DNA of 64,000 nt from Microbacter margulisiae (GTDB lineage Bacteria > Bacteroidota > Bacteroidia > Bacteroidales > Paludibacteraceae): assembly GCF_014192515.1 (NCBI RefSeq), contig NZ_JACHYB010000002.1, positions 992,001 through 1,056,000 of the forward strand, read 5' to 3'. Position 1 is the first letter of the stretch. Each line of letters opens with the position of its first letter. Below the pieces are notes generated by a model. The model did not search any database, was not told where the DNA came from, and saw nothing but the letters and a program-made list of their open reading frames with translations. Below are positions 57,125-64,000 of the stretch, in pieces. The position numbers were made by a program, and so were the translations under genes.

Positions 57125-57670
57125 GTTCCTGAACTGGATTGTATCCGGCAAATTTAATACATTATAGCTAATGGCGACTATGTTTTTATCCAGGTTTTCT
57201 GTTAAATTTCCATTGGCATCGTAATAGTATTCCTGCGACTCATTGTCATCGTCAGTATAGTCGGTAATGCCATATACCAGAGAAGCTCCTGCGGCGTCTG
57301 TCCCGTTTTTCAGTTGGTTGCCGGTGTAGTGCAGGGTGACGTTATCGATCACCGTGCCCTGGTTTTCCCGGTAGATGCCAATCACATTGCCCATCTTGTC
57401 ATAGGTGAAGTCTTCGTCCTGCAGGTGCTGGTTGGCGGTGAGGGCGCTGCCTTCGCCATAGTTGGCCTGTGTCATGCGGTTGAGCCCGTCATAGGTGTAG
57501 ACATAGCCTTTGGTGGTGCCGTTATACGTCCAGGTGCTGCGGGCGATATCACCGTTGTAGCAGGGGGTGGCAGGGTCGTTGTCATAATAGAGTTGTTCCT
57601 GCCATGTGACTGCATTGATGCCGGTAGGCCAACTGCGGACATTATAGGCGTTGGTTATAATAGATTGCAT
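57125..57670 (-). pseudogene. RHS/YD-repeat core fragment
   Basis: About 182 codons of RHS core: NAYNVRSWPTGINA, CYNGDIARSTWTYNGTTKGY, VYTYDGLNRMTQANYGEG, FTYDKMGNVIGIYR and the end ISYNVLNLPDTIQFRN. YD-type repeats (YTYDGLNRMTQANY) are clear. Homology breaks off after QFRN at about 57125; the frame then runs antisense into the GNAT gene. Upstream it is closed by a stop four codons before the first homologous residue. In an intact RHS protein this piece precedes the one at 60310-60543, yet here it lies downstream of it, so the locus is rearranged. Not expected to be functional. Confidence 0.8.
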
Positions 57671-57727
57671 ATCAGAATATTACTATTATTACCACTTTTG
57701 ACACACTACTATTTATAGTTAAACTAT

Positions 57728-58303
57728 TTATTGCCTTAACACGATCTTGCCATCCTTCTGAATGTAATAATACTTTGTGTATTTCGTCTCTCCTTTATCA
57801 GAATACTTTGTGTAATTTATCTCAATATTTTCAGGAGAATATATCCTGAATTGAAAATCTAATGTGTCTTCATATTCTCCTAAAATTGGTGTTTTTGAAA
57901 TTTCCGTTCCTTGTTGGCTAAAAACAGCCAATACAGCATCAGATTTTCCTTGACTAGGTGCAGTCAAAAATGAACGAAAATAAATCAAAGCAATTAGATT
58001 ATTATTTATGTTTAATGGTATCTTTATTGCAGTTGTATAGTTAAAATAGTCAGGATGTTGCTTTGAATATGGCATATATATCCAATATCTATCATTTTTA
58101 TCCTTAATAAAAAGATCAAACTCTTGCTTTGTAATATTGGAAGGATTGTTTGCATATAAATCCATTTTTCGAAAAGTCTCATTTGTAATTGGGAAAGGAC
58201 ATTCTTTGAATTTATTTACAAATTGCTTGAATAGCTCAGTCTTATTTTGACAATTACAAGATATTGTTGCCGTTAACAATATAAATACAAATATATTCTT
58301 CAT
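57728..58303 (-). CDS. Exported putative immunity protein C (partner of the truncated C-terminal domain)
   Basis: A 191-residue protein with a signal peptide (MKNIFVFILLTATISCNCQN; ISC may be a lipobox, Cys16). It starts 2 nt after the stop of the toxin-like remnant at 58306, the spacing of toxin-immunity pairs. It resembles the protein at 58754-59419 in layout: QNK near the N-terminus, a QFVNKF / QFINNF helix, IKIPLNINNN / VEIPVNNNFY, and a closing YYIQKDGKI-like / YQISNKGII strand. An immunity role against a periplasmically acting domain is inferred from position and export; no family is recognised. Confidence 0.6.
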   Translation of the reverse strand: MKNIFVFILLTATISCNCQNKTELFKQFVNKFKECPFPITNETFRKMDLYANNPSNITKQEFDLFIKDKNDRYWIYMPYSKQHPDYFNYTTAIKIPLNINNNLIALIYFRSFLTAPSQGKSDAVLAVFSQQGTEISKTPILGEYEDTLDFQFRIYSPENIEINYTKYSDKGETKYTKYYYIQKDGKIVLRQ

Positions 58304-58305
58304 TT

Positions 58306-58737
58306 TTAAGGTCTTATGCTTGTTACTGTTATTTTTGCATTTAATATATTGCTATAACCAGTTAAGGTTCTATTCATGATATTTAATGTATTACTGGGTG
58401 ATGTACCTATGTTAATATAATGGGTTCCGGGATCAAAGTAATGAAACGTAGTGGAGGTTACCTGTCCATTATTTACCATTTCTGTTTTTCCCTGCACAAC
58501 AATAAAATGATCACCCATACCATCTGCACTGTTTTTTCCACCGTTTTTATAATCCACATTCACTTTGGTAGGAATTCCAAAATCTAATGCTGTACTCATA
58601 TTATCTATAGCATCTGAAGCTTTATTGTTTGCCGTACCTGCTCGCCCATTGCCTGCATTATTTACAATTACTTCCATTCCTTTACTTGACACACCTGCCT
58701 TTGCAAGCATGGCATCACAAGCTTTATTACAGGCTTC
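58306..58737 (-). pseudogene. Orphan C39/papain-like toxin C-terminal domain, 5'-truncated (module C)
   Basis: An ATG at 58710 begins MLAKAGVSSKGMEV, but homology to module B starts nine codons earlier (EACNKACDAM), preceded at once by a TAA (58738-58740). The segment has the candidate catalytic set: Cys in ACNKACDAML, His in GMGDHFIVVQGK, and Asp in HYFDPG. It aligns along its length with module B (59416-59850). No RHS core, start codon before the Cys, or promoter is attached, so the intact domain cannot be made. It looks like a displaced cassette that could be re-fused by recombination. Confidence 0.65.
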
Positions 58738-58753
58738 TTACAGCAAAAAACTT

Positions 58754-59419
58754 TCAATTAACTAATTCGTATCTCAGAAGTTTATCATCCCATTTTACTT
58801 TTCCACTTGCGTGTGGACTGGCACTCTTTACTTCTATTATACCTTTGTTCGATATTTGATATTCAGTTGTCCAGATTTCACAGGGCATTATTTTCTCTAA
58901 AAAAACTTTTGATGCAGTATTCATTATTTGTTGCACTACAATTTTATCTTTTGTCAAAGAGATACTACTTTGCCATCGAGCTCCGTTATCTTTTGACAAT
59001 GATTTACGAGACAGTATTTCTCCTGTTTTTGTATAAGTTATCAGTAAGACCTCACCTAAATCAGAATCCCATTCAGAATCTCCTTCATACTTAAATTTAC
59101 TCACAAGTACAGTATAAAAATTATTATTTACAGGAATTTCCACACAATAATCATATCTGTAATATCCGCTATTGGGATTACAGAATCCCCCAATGCAAAT
59201 AAATTCCTTCACATATTTTTCCGGAATAGATTTAGGCATCCTACCTTGAACCTTATCAAAACTTTGATTTAAAATCATATTCCATTTATTATATTCGGAA
59301 CCTAAAACAGGAAGTTCAATAGTGCCAAAATTATTTATAAACTGCCTAAAGTCTTTATTTTGCGCTTTACAAATAAATGCAGATGCACATAATATAATAA
59401 ATAATATTGTTGTTTTCAT
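58754..59419 (-). CDS. Exported putative immunity protein B
   Basis: A 221-residue protein with a Sec signal peptide (MKTTILFIILCASAFICKAQ). Its ATG overlaps the stop codon of module B (ATGA, 59416-59419), so it would be translationally coupled to the toxin-like domain. The mature part is beta-rich, with CIGGFCNPNSGYYRYDYCVE carrying three Cys, VEIPVNNNFYTVLVSKF, and MPCEIWTTEYQISNKGIIEV. Weak but consistent similarity to the 57728-58303 product suggests the two are paralogous immunity proteins matching two paralogous toxin-like domains. No known family recognised. Confidence 0.65.
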   Translation of the reverse strand: MKTTILFIILCASAFICKAQNKDFRQFINNFGTIELPVLGSEYNKWNMILNQSFDKVQGRMPKSIPEKYVKEFICIGGFCNPNSGYYRYDYCVEIPVNNNFYTVLVSKFKYEGDSEWDSDLGEVLLITYTKTGEILSRKSLSKDNGARWQSSISLTKDKIVVQQIMNTASKVFLEKIMPCEIWTTEYQISNKGIIEVKSASPHASGKVKWDDKLLRYELVN

Positions 59420-60543
59420 CGGCTGCTTGTTCTTACGGTGGTTACTGTATAAGGTATTATTCTAGTACCATGAAACGCTCCTTTCAACATATCATATTGT
59501 CTTGTTAATATATTTAATGGATTAGTTCCATATGCTTGCTGCCTTGGATCAAAGAAATTATAAGTTGTTGAAGTTACATGTCCATTATTTAAAGTTTCAG
59601 TTTTACTGGATATTACAATAAAATGATCTGTCATTCCATCACCTTCTGGTTTTTTGTTATGTAATTGCACTGGAGAATAATCAACGCCGACTTCAATGGG
59701 TTTCCCATTTTCTAATGCGTTATCAATAGTACTAATTCCTTTATTTGCACTTTTAGTTGGAGTTGTTGCTACACCATTTGCATCTGCATTTACCACATTA
59801 AATCTTTCCCCATTTGAATTAACTCCTTTTTTTGCAAGCATCTGATCAGAAGCAACTTTACAACCGCTTCTTCCTGTTTGAGACACATAATCACTTTTAT
59901 CAATTCCTGTAAATGTTACAGATGTTGCAGCATTCTGTATATAGGTAATTGTCGTCCAATCGTCAATTTGTGTGCTCAAAGTTGTTCCTATGTCATTATA
60001 TGTTTGATTATCTAAAACTATCGTTTTAGCGTCCCCTTCTCTCCAAATGATAGCATATTTTCCATCTCCGTTGTGCCACCGATACCAATCCAATCCATTC
60101 GGGTCAATCCTATTAACCGGATTATTTCCGGCAAAAACATATGGTGAAGTGTCATAATGTTTCTCCGCCAGCGGATCCACCGTTGTCCACACCGGGATGC
60201 CGGTCTCCCTCCTTCGTGCTCCGTAGTCGTACTGGTTCAGCCCGTTCATGGCTTCCAGTTCTTTCCCGTTGTAGCGGTAGGGCAAGGCGGTGCTGTTGCT
60301 TGTGCTTTATTCAAAGCGCATCCCGTCCGGGTAATAGTCGCTGTATTCCATTACCTGCTTTGCCTGGTTCAGCACTTCGGTGTTGTTGCCCTGGTGGTCT
60401 TTCAGGTAGTAGTAATAGACACCGTTCTGCCAATAGCCTTCCGGTGTGAGTATTTCTTTCAAAGAGCTGTTCTGATAGATCGCATCGCCGCAATAGTCCG
60501 TCGTCAGGGTAGTCGAAGAGGTCAGGCGAGTGATCGTATCCTG
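59416..60543 (-). pseudogene. RHS core end fused to a C39/papain-like C-terminal domain (module B), interrupted by a stop
   Basis: The frame from 60543 reads DTITRLTSSTTLTTDYCGDA, LKDHQGNNTEVLN and YYPDGMRFE, then TAA (60307-60309), then continues in the same frame as STSNSTALPYRYNGKELEAM to the hallmark end of this RHS type (WTTVDPLAEKHYDTSPYVFA, NNPVNRIDPNGL). After the DPNGL junction comes a variable region of about 225 residues. Numbering from the TTG at 60285, Cys142 lies in RSGCKVASDQML, His221 in DHFIVISS and Asp246 in FFDPRQQ; this order fits C39-like or papain-like peptidases. The 5' end is missing (stop at 60544-60546). Confidence 0.75.
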
Positions 60544-60659
60544 CTATAACGACTATATATGGTGAGCTTCTTTATCATCTTATTTTTTTTATTCTTTAAA
60601 TATGTATTGATAATAAAAATATTATCATACTATCGTTATTTCTGATAACGTTCAAACCA

Positions 60660-60887
60660 CTATTTTTCCATATGCTTCTCAACATAAAAATAAGCCAAAA
60701 CAAGTATTAATGAAATAACAGCAATAATAGGAATTTTAGATATTGTATCATGCCATGTTAAGGGAGATCCAAAGTTATTATACCCTGTAAATATTTGATT
60801 TCCACTGCATTTCCATAAAAAGAAATTCAAAATAAAACAGAGGCAATAAACGATTGACGCTTCTTTTAATTTATTTTTTTTGATCAT
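60660..60887 (-). CDS. Small membrane protein, putative immunity partner A
   Basis: A 75-residue protein with two predicted membrane helices (IVYCLCFILNFFLWKC and IPIIAVISLILVLAYFYV) and a basic N-terminus (MIKKNKLKE). It overlaps the 3' end of the preceding RHS-derived frame by 17 nt, which suggests coupled translation. Small two-helix proteins are common as immunity partners of membrane-acting toxins, but no family is recognised, so the role rests on position alone. Confidence 0.5.
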   Translation of the reverse strand: MIKKNKLKEASIVYCLCFILNFFLWKCSGNQIFTGYNNFGSPLTWHDTISKIPIIAVISLILVLAYFYVEKHMEK

Positions 60888-61629
60888 GTTGTTCTGGTAA
60901 ATCTAAAACCATCTTTACATCTTGCTCTAATAATAATCCTAAATCAAACCAAGGATTTACAGAAGGTAAAGGATCTGGAGAAGTGGGCAAATATGGTTCG
61001 CCCAAAAAGCCACTGCCAGCACCAGTTAATAAACTTCCGATTTGAATGCCTTTATATACTGCTTTCGGATACTCCATTGCATAAAGGGGACTCTTCAAAA
61101 GGAGTTGTTCTGTAGCACTATATCCCATTTCGACAAGTATGGATGCTGCAATTCCTACCACATCGGTTGGCAAAAACAACATGCCTATTTCCATTTCTGC
61201 ATCTACCTCTCTTCTGATCTCTTCAGGTGACGAAATATACCGATTAATTCGGCTGTCTAATTCCCTGTTGCCATCTAAGTCGCCAATAATAGGATAAAGC
61301 CAACTATGACCCTGATCAGAGGTATTTGAATGCTGGTTATAGGATTTTGGAGCTTGACCTATGACAGTGACTTTATTTTCTGTTGTAGGCAAATTAGTCC
61401 CGTTTTCTCCATTTCCATTGCCATCTTGGTCGGTTACCAACGTGAAACTGCCCAAATGGTCGGGATGCACGTAGTAGATGGAATCCGTACCGCCATTACG
61501 CACCATAATGGCAAGCAGGCCACCTCCCAAAGCAATATAGTGCAGGTGCCGCACGCTTGCGGCTGTGGTTTCGCACTCATAATCGCCATCAAAGATAATG
61601 GTTTTTTGATTTAGTGAATAGCAAATGGC
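60871..61629 (-). pseudogene. RHS 3' remnant (HPDHLGSF type) with an unrecognised C-terminal region (module A)
   Basis: RHS homology is readable in frame from about 61629 (SLNQKTIIFDGDYECETTAA), through a GTG at 61554, to the signature YVHPDHLGSFTLVTD. The usual NNPL/DPDG hallmark end of this subtype is missing: a Gly/Asn-rich stretch (DGNGNGENGTN) leads straight into about 170 residues with no family I recognise, partly hydrophobic (IGMLFLPTDVVGIAASILVE, GIQIGSLLTGAGSGF). The upstream end is closed by TAA at 61630-61632. It is a different RHS subtype from the fragments at 57125 and 59416. It may be silent, or expressed from the GTG. Confidence 0.6.
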
Positions 61630-61711
61630 TTATTGATTAAATAACGGTAGTTTAAATGAAACAGTGTCAGCGAAAATTTCATCAAATTTCAGGCAGGTAT
61701 TGATTCCCCGT

Positions 61712-62419
61712 TTATAGAACCAGCTCATCTTTTAATTTACTCCAGGGGCCTGACAGGTTGGGACGTTTGGTGTTGTACCAACGGAAATAGATGTAGAGTG
61801 TTTTTCCCCGGCTACCTCCCGGCAGGGCCAGCCGGAAACAGGCTTTGGTGCTCAGTCCGGTAATGAGGGTTGCCTCTCCGGCAGAAGCAGGTGGAGTGTC
61901 GCCTGTCATGTAGAGGTATTGCACAGAGTCGGCTGCAGGGTTTATGCAAGGCCTTTTATGCAAACCGGAATAGCACTTCATGGCAAACATTCCTCCACCC
62001 AGTGGTTTCAACACTACATCCACCAATTCTTTGACTGATGTTTGCGGCACGGTATGGGTGCTCTTCTGCAGTGGCCCCCTTTTAATGCGGAATGTTTCCA
62101 GGTCGCCAATCGTCATGTTGGGCGAAGCGGCGATACGCTCCAGAATGGAATAGGTTTGATTGAAGGTTACCGCTTGCTGAATTATGGCCCGCATCTTGTT
62201 TATGACCACTGTGGTGCGGCTTATTTGCTTATTTATATACAAGGCATGCAGAGCGCACCATTGCGTACAGTAATCGTTCCATTGCTCCACCTCCCCTTCC
62301 GTGATTCCCAGACGTACCGCATGGGTAGCAGGACTCCCTTTTTCGAAATAAGCAGATGTTATCCTGATGTATATGTCAAATCCTTCTATTGTACGTGGAA
62401 TGCGTGATCCGTCCGGCAT
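61712..62419 (-). CDS. Hypothetical protein of a Bacteroidota accessory family
   Basis: The frame opens at 62644, but ATG 62419 follows an A-rich stretch (AAATAAAACAACT) and begins MPDGSRIPRTIEGFDIYIRI; 235 residues. An N-terminal helical half (VEQWNDYCTQWCALHALYIN, TTVVINKMRAIIQQAVTF) is followed by a beta-rich half of Ig/fibronectin-like character (PPASAGEATLITGLSTKACF) ending GKTLYIYFRWYNTKRPNLSG-PWS. The ending RW-N-x-x-x-x-x-GPWS recurs in uncharacterised Bacteroidota proteins of similar size, from memory. No signal peptide. Function unknown; it borders the RHS locus. Confidence 0.6.
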   Translation of the reverse strand: MPDGSRIPRTIEGFDIYIRITSAYFEKGSPATHAVRLGITEGEVEQWNDYCTQWCALHALYINKQISRTTVVINKMRAIIQQAVTFNQTYSILERIAASPNMTIGDLETFRIKRGPLQKSTHTVPQTSVKELVDVVLKPLGGGMFAMKCYSGLHKRPCINPAADSVQYLYMTGDTPPASAGEATLITGLSTKACFRLALPGGSRGKTLYIYFRWYNTKRPNLSGPWSKLKDELVL

Positions 62420-62726
62420 AGTTGTTTTATTTAAAGATGAATAGTGTATGACTCTGTTGCTCACAGCAGACCTGATGCTTTGAATGCAAGGGGCAAGAAT
62501 GCTTGCTTTCCTAATGGGATGATGCATCGGCAGGCTATTGGAGCTCATTGCGTGAGCAAAAATAATCATTATAACAACAAACAAGTTAGGCGTTTTTGCT
62601 TTTATTTCATCCGGCCGGATAAAAAGGGGATCGCAGCACGGCACAATACGAAGCGCTCACGTAACACATGGTTTTGTTGCCTGCCGCATAGGAACTAACG
62701 ATTTAACGGCTGAACCGGGTAGCCTT

Positions 62727-62957
62727 ACAGTGTTTACTCTAATAACTACAGTGAATACTTTAGTAATTACAGTTAATACTTTAGCAACTACAGTTAATAC
62801 TTTAGAAGCTACAGTTAATACTTTAGTAGTTACAGTTAATACTTTAGAAGCTACAGTGAATACTTTAGAAGCTACAGTGAATACTTTAATAACTACAGTT
62901 AATACTTTAGTAACTACAGTTAATACTTTAGAAGCTACAGTGTACACTAAAGGTACT
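62727..62957. repeat. 21-bp tandem repeat array, 11 units
   Basis: ACAG recurs exactly every 21 nt from 62727 to 62937. Nine inner units share the core ACAGTKAATACTTTAR; first and last units are degenerate. The last five bases of the unit vary (AAGCT, TAATT, CAACT, TAGTT and others). The array is open on both strands: plus-strand translation gives heptads TVNTLxx, minus-strand gives KVLTVxx-type heptads. No start or family makes either a convincing gene. Confidence 0.85.
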
Positions 62958-63296
62958 TGCATGTGTATGTTCGTTAGGTTGCTATAAACCACAGTGACTG
63001 CAGTATAGCTTCTTGTTGGGTTATGTCGCATCCTTTATTGGAGAGATTAACCCACAGGGGAAAAGAGGTGACTGCCATGTGTTAGCGTATGCTTTGAACA
63101 GATGTCGCTATGGCATCATGGGGGACGCATTCGATCGGATGGACTATACCCGGACAGTACAATTGCTCCCAATGGCACCCTTTGGATGATCATGCAAGAA
63201 GCCATCATCCATTGTTCATTGCCCCTGTCAATTGAACGGGTTATAGAAAAATGAGAAGTTACGGAAAGATCTAACCCATCCCCCAATCAAATGATA

Positions 63297-63479
63297 GAAT
63301 GACAGAATGACTGGGTGACTGATAAAACAGCAGAATTAATCTGCCAGACAAGCACAGGCTACCATGGTTGCCAAAACATGATTCTTAAGTGCTGTCCCCT
63401 TTGGTGAAAGGGGACGAGCGGAGGGGGCAGGGTTGGAGAATTAAATAACTGAATGACAGAATAACTGATAAAACAGCAG
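63297..63479. repeat. Direct repeats flanking a G/C hairpin
   Basis: GAATGACAGAAT (63297-63308 and 63451-63462) and ACTGATAAAACAGCAG (63318-63333 and 63464-63479) occur twice in the same order; the two halves are more widely spaced in the first copy. Confidence 0.6.
63394..63415. repeat. Hairpin element GTCCCCTTT-GGTG-AAAGGGGAC
   Basis: A perfect 9-bp stem and 4-nt loop, followed by a purine-rich GAGCGGAGGGGGCAGGG. It resembles intergenic G/C palindromes common in Bacteroidota. Confidence 0.6.
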
Positions 63480-63543
63480 GAAGTTATACCCTCAAACCTT
63501 CAATCCTTGTTTAATTTGCCTCCGGCTTTTAAATTTATATGTT

Positions 63544-63580
63544 ACAGACCTCAAAGGTTTTCAAAACCTTTGAGGTCTGT
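63544..63580. repeat. Perfect 37-nt palindrome
   Basis: Two 18-nt arms (ACAGACCTCAAAGGTTTT and its exact complement) around a single C. No T run follows on either strand, so it is more likely a REP/MITE-like intergenic element than a terminator. Confidence 0.8.
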
Positions 63581-63920
63581 ACGCTTCATTCAACCTTACG
63601 TTATTACCGGGTCTATTCAATAAAGTATGTCAGGGATAGGTTTTAATCGATCTTCCATCTCTGCTCAAAAATAACAAACAGACCCTTGATGTGGAATGAT
63701 GTTGAAATAGCACTGGGTGGAAATGGGTGATGATTGATCTGGGTTACAGATGGCAGGACTAACGTCTCTTGCATCGGGGACAAAACAGAGATAGAGAATC
63801 CGCAAGAGTTATCCATACTATTGTTGCATTTCTGCAACATAGAGTAAATACAGGAACGTAGCTCTGACATCCTCCATCCATTTATAATTTATGAATTCCT
63901 GGACACATGATAATTAAACA

Positions 63921-63993
63921 GATCACAGGGCTACGCCCCTTACTGCCAATGGAGGAATGGGTTGCTATGAAGATCGCAGGAATACGCCCCTTA
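63921..63993. repeat. Degenerate 22-bp direct repeat
   Basis: 63921-63942 and 63972-63993 share GATC-x-CAGG-xx-TACGCCCCTTA, 19 of 22 positions identical, 51 nt apart. The second copy is close to the window end and may continue a longer series. Confidence 0.55.
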
Positions 63994-64000
63994 ACCGGTA

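Larger units (their letters stand above)
62958..64000. other. Gene-poor, repeat-rich terminal stretch
   Basis: About 1 kb without a convincing gene. A 75-codon minus-strand frame (63643-63870) has no recognisable features. It holds the hairpin at 63394-63415, direct repeats at 63297/63451 and 63921/63972, and the palindrome at 63544-63580. Confidence 0.5.

Noticed and set aside
57314..57718. A 134-residue plus-strand Val/Gly-rich frame
   Set aside because: Exact antisense of the RHS core fragment, whose minus-strand YD repeats are unmistakable.
60311..60493. A 60-residue Arg/Leu-rich minus-strand protein
   Set aside because: It is the wrong frame of the RHS core; the frame giving LKDHQGNN and YYPDGMRFE is the meaningful one.
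62727..62957. CRISPR array
   Set aside because: Period is 21 nt with no alternation of constant repeat and unique spacer; only the last five bases vary.
62657..63031. A 124-residue minus-strand protein across the repeat array (and an 85-residue one on the plus strand)
   Set aside because: Both frames exist only because a 21-bp unit without stops is repeated; no signal, start context or family supports either.
63544..63580. Rho-independent terminator
   Set aside because: Very strong hairpin but no T run on either strand and no gene ending nearby.
57000..64000. Insertion sequence or phage as the cause of the rearrangements
   Set aside because: No transposase, integrase, terminal inverted repeats paired around a gene, or target duplications at the module joints were found.

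Overview
The window is a Bacteroidota chromosome segment, most likely from an anaerobic Bacteroidales of the Paludibacter/Porphyromonadaceae type. The main evidence is many promoters of the Bacteroidota form TTG-N18-23-TAnnTTTG, A-rich start contexts without strong Shine-Dalgarno sites, and lineage-typical families: a PorE-like type IX secretion lipoprotein, a GldB-like lipoprotein, DUF4954, DUF3256, a Bacteroidota-type LptD and a RHS/YD-repeat locus. No identification beyond order level can be made from the sequence alone.

Positions 1-56,000 are mostly core, housekeeping DNA in short operons. Left part (1-11,700): an acyltransferase tail, VirK-like protein, Spy-like Met/His-rich protein, TlpA-like thioredoxin, WalJ-like hydrolase, then a compact operon prmC-recX-sufT-like-lipoprotein-lpxH-rdgB, followed by a Crp/Fnr regulator, a lipoprotein and a TPR protein. 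11,700-18,400 (minus strand): gldB-like + polA, and two tandem rhomboid proteases + an EEP phosphatase. 18,500-20,600: an HU gene split by a -1 frameshift exactly on an A-AAA-AAG heptamer, trkA, and tRNA-Pro(UGG). 20,700-26,100: hemW, then porE-like + DUF4954. 26,600-30,250: ETF:quinone oxidoreductase plus an electron transfer flavoprotein whose beta and alpha subunits are fused. 30,400-35,040: lptD, a DciA-like gene and a tRNA nucleotidyltransferase. 35,040-44,700 (minus): glmS, rarA, a LysM glucosaminidase, DUF3256 and a giant TamB-like protein. 44,800-53,900: cyclophilin, an ABC-F ATPase, glyS, an amidase, and a minus-strand run hisA-hisIE-thrC-Omp85-like barrel that lacks hisF/hisH.

From about 57,000 the character changes to accessory DNA: RHS/YD-repeat fragments of two different subtypes, scrambled and broken, carrying three C-terminal-domain/putative-immunity modules on the minus strand. 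Two of these are paralogous: papain/C39-like cysteine-peptidase-type C-terminal domains (conserved Cys, His and Asp in order), each followed with 2-4 nt spacing or overlap by an exported immunity-like protein; these exported partners also resemble each other. The third pairs an unrecognised C-terminal region with a two-helix membrane protein. The last 1.5 kb is gene-poor and repeat-rich: an 11-unit, 21-bp tandem array, a 37-nt perfect palindrome, a second hairpin element and short direct repeats.

The most notable items are (i) the HU frameshift at a classical slippery heptamer, (ii) the decaying polymorphic-toxin locus with co-diverged toxin/immunity pairs, and (iii) the 21-bp array. Several starts were moved downstream of the longest open frame because promoters or signal peptides decide them (walJ-like, lptD, glyS, GNAT, polA and others).
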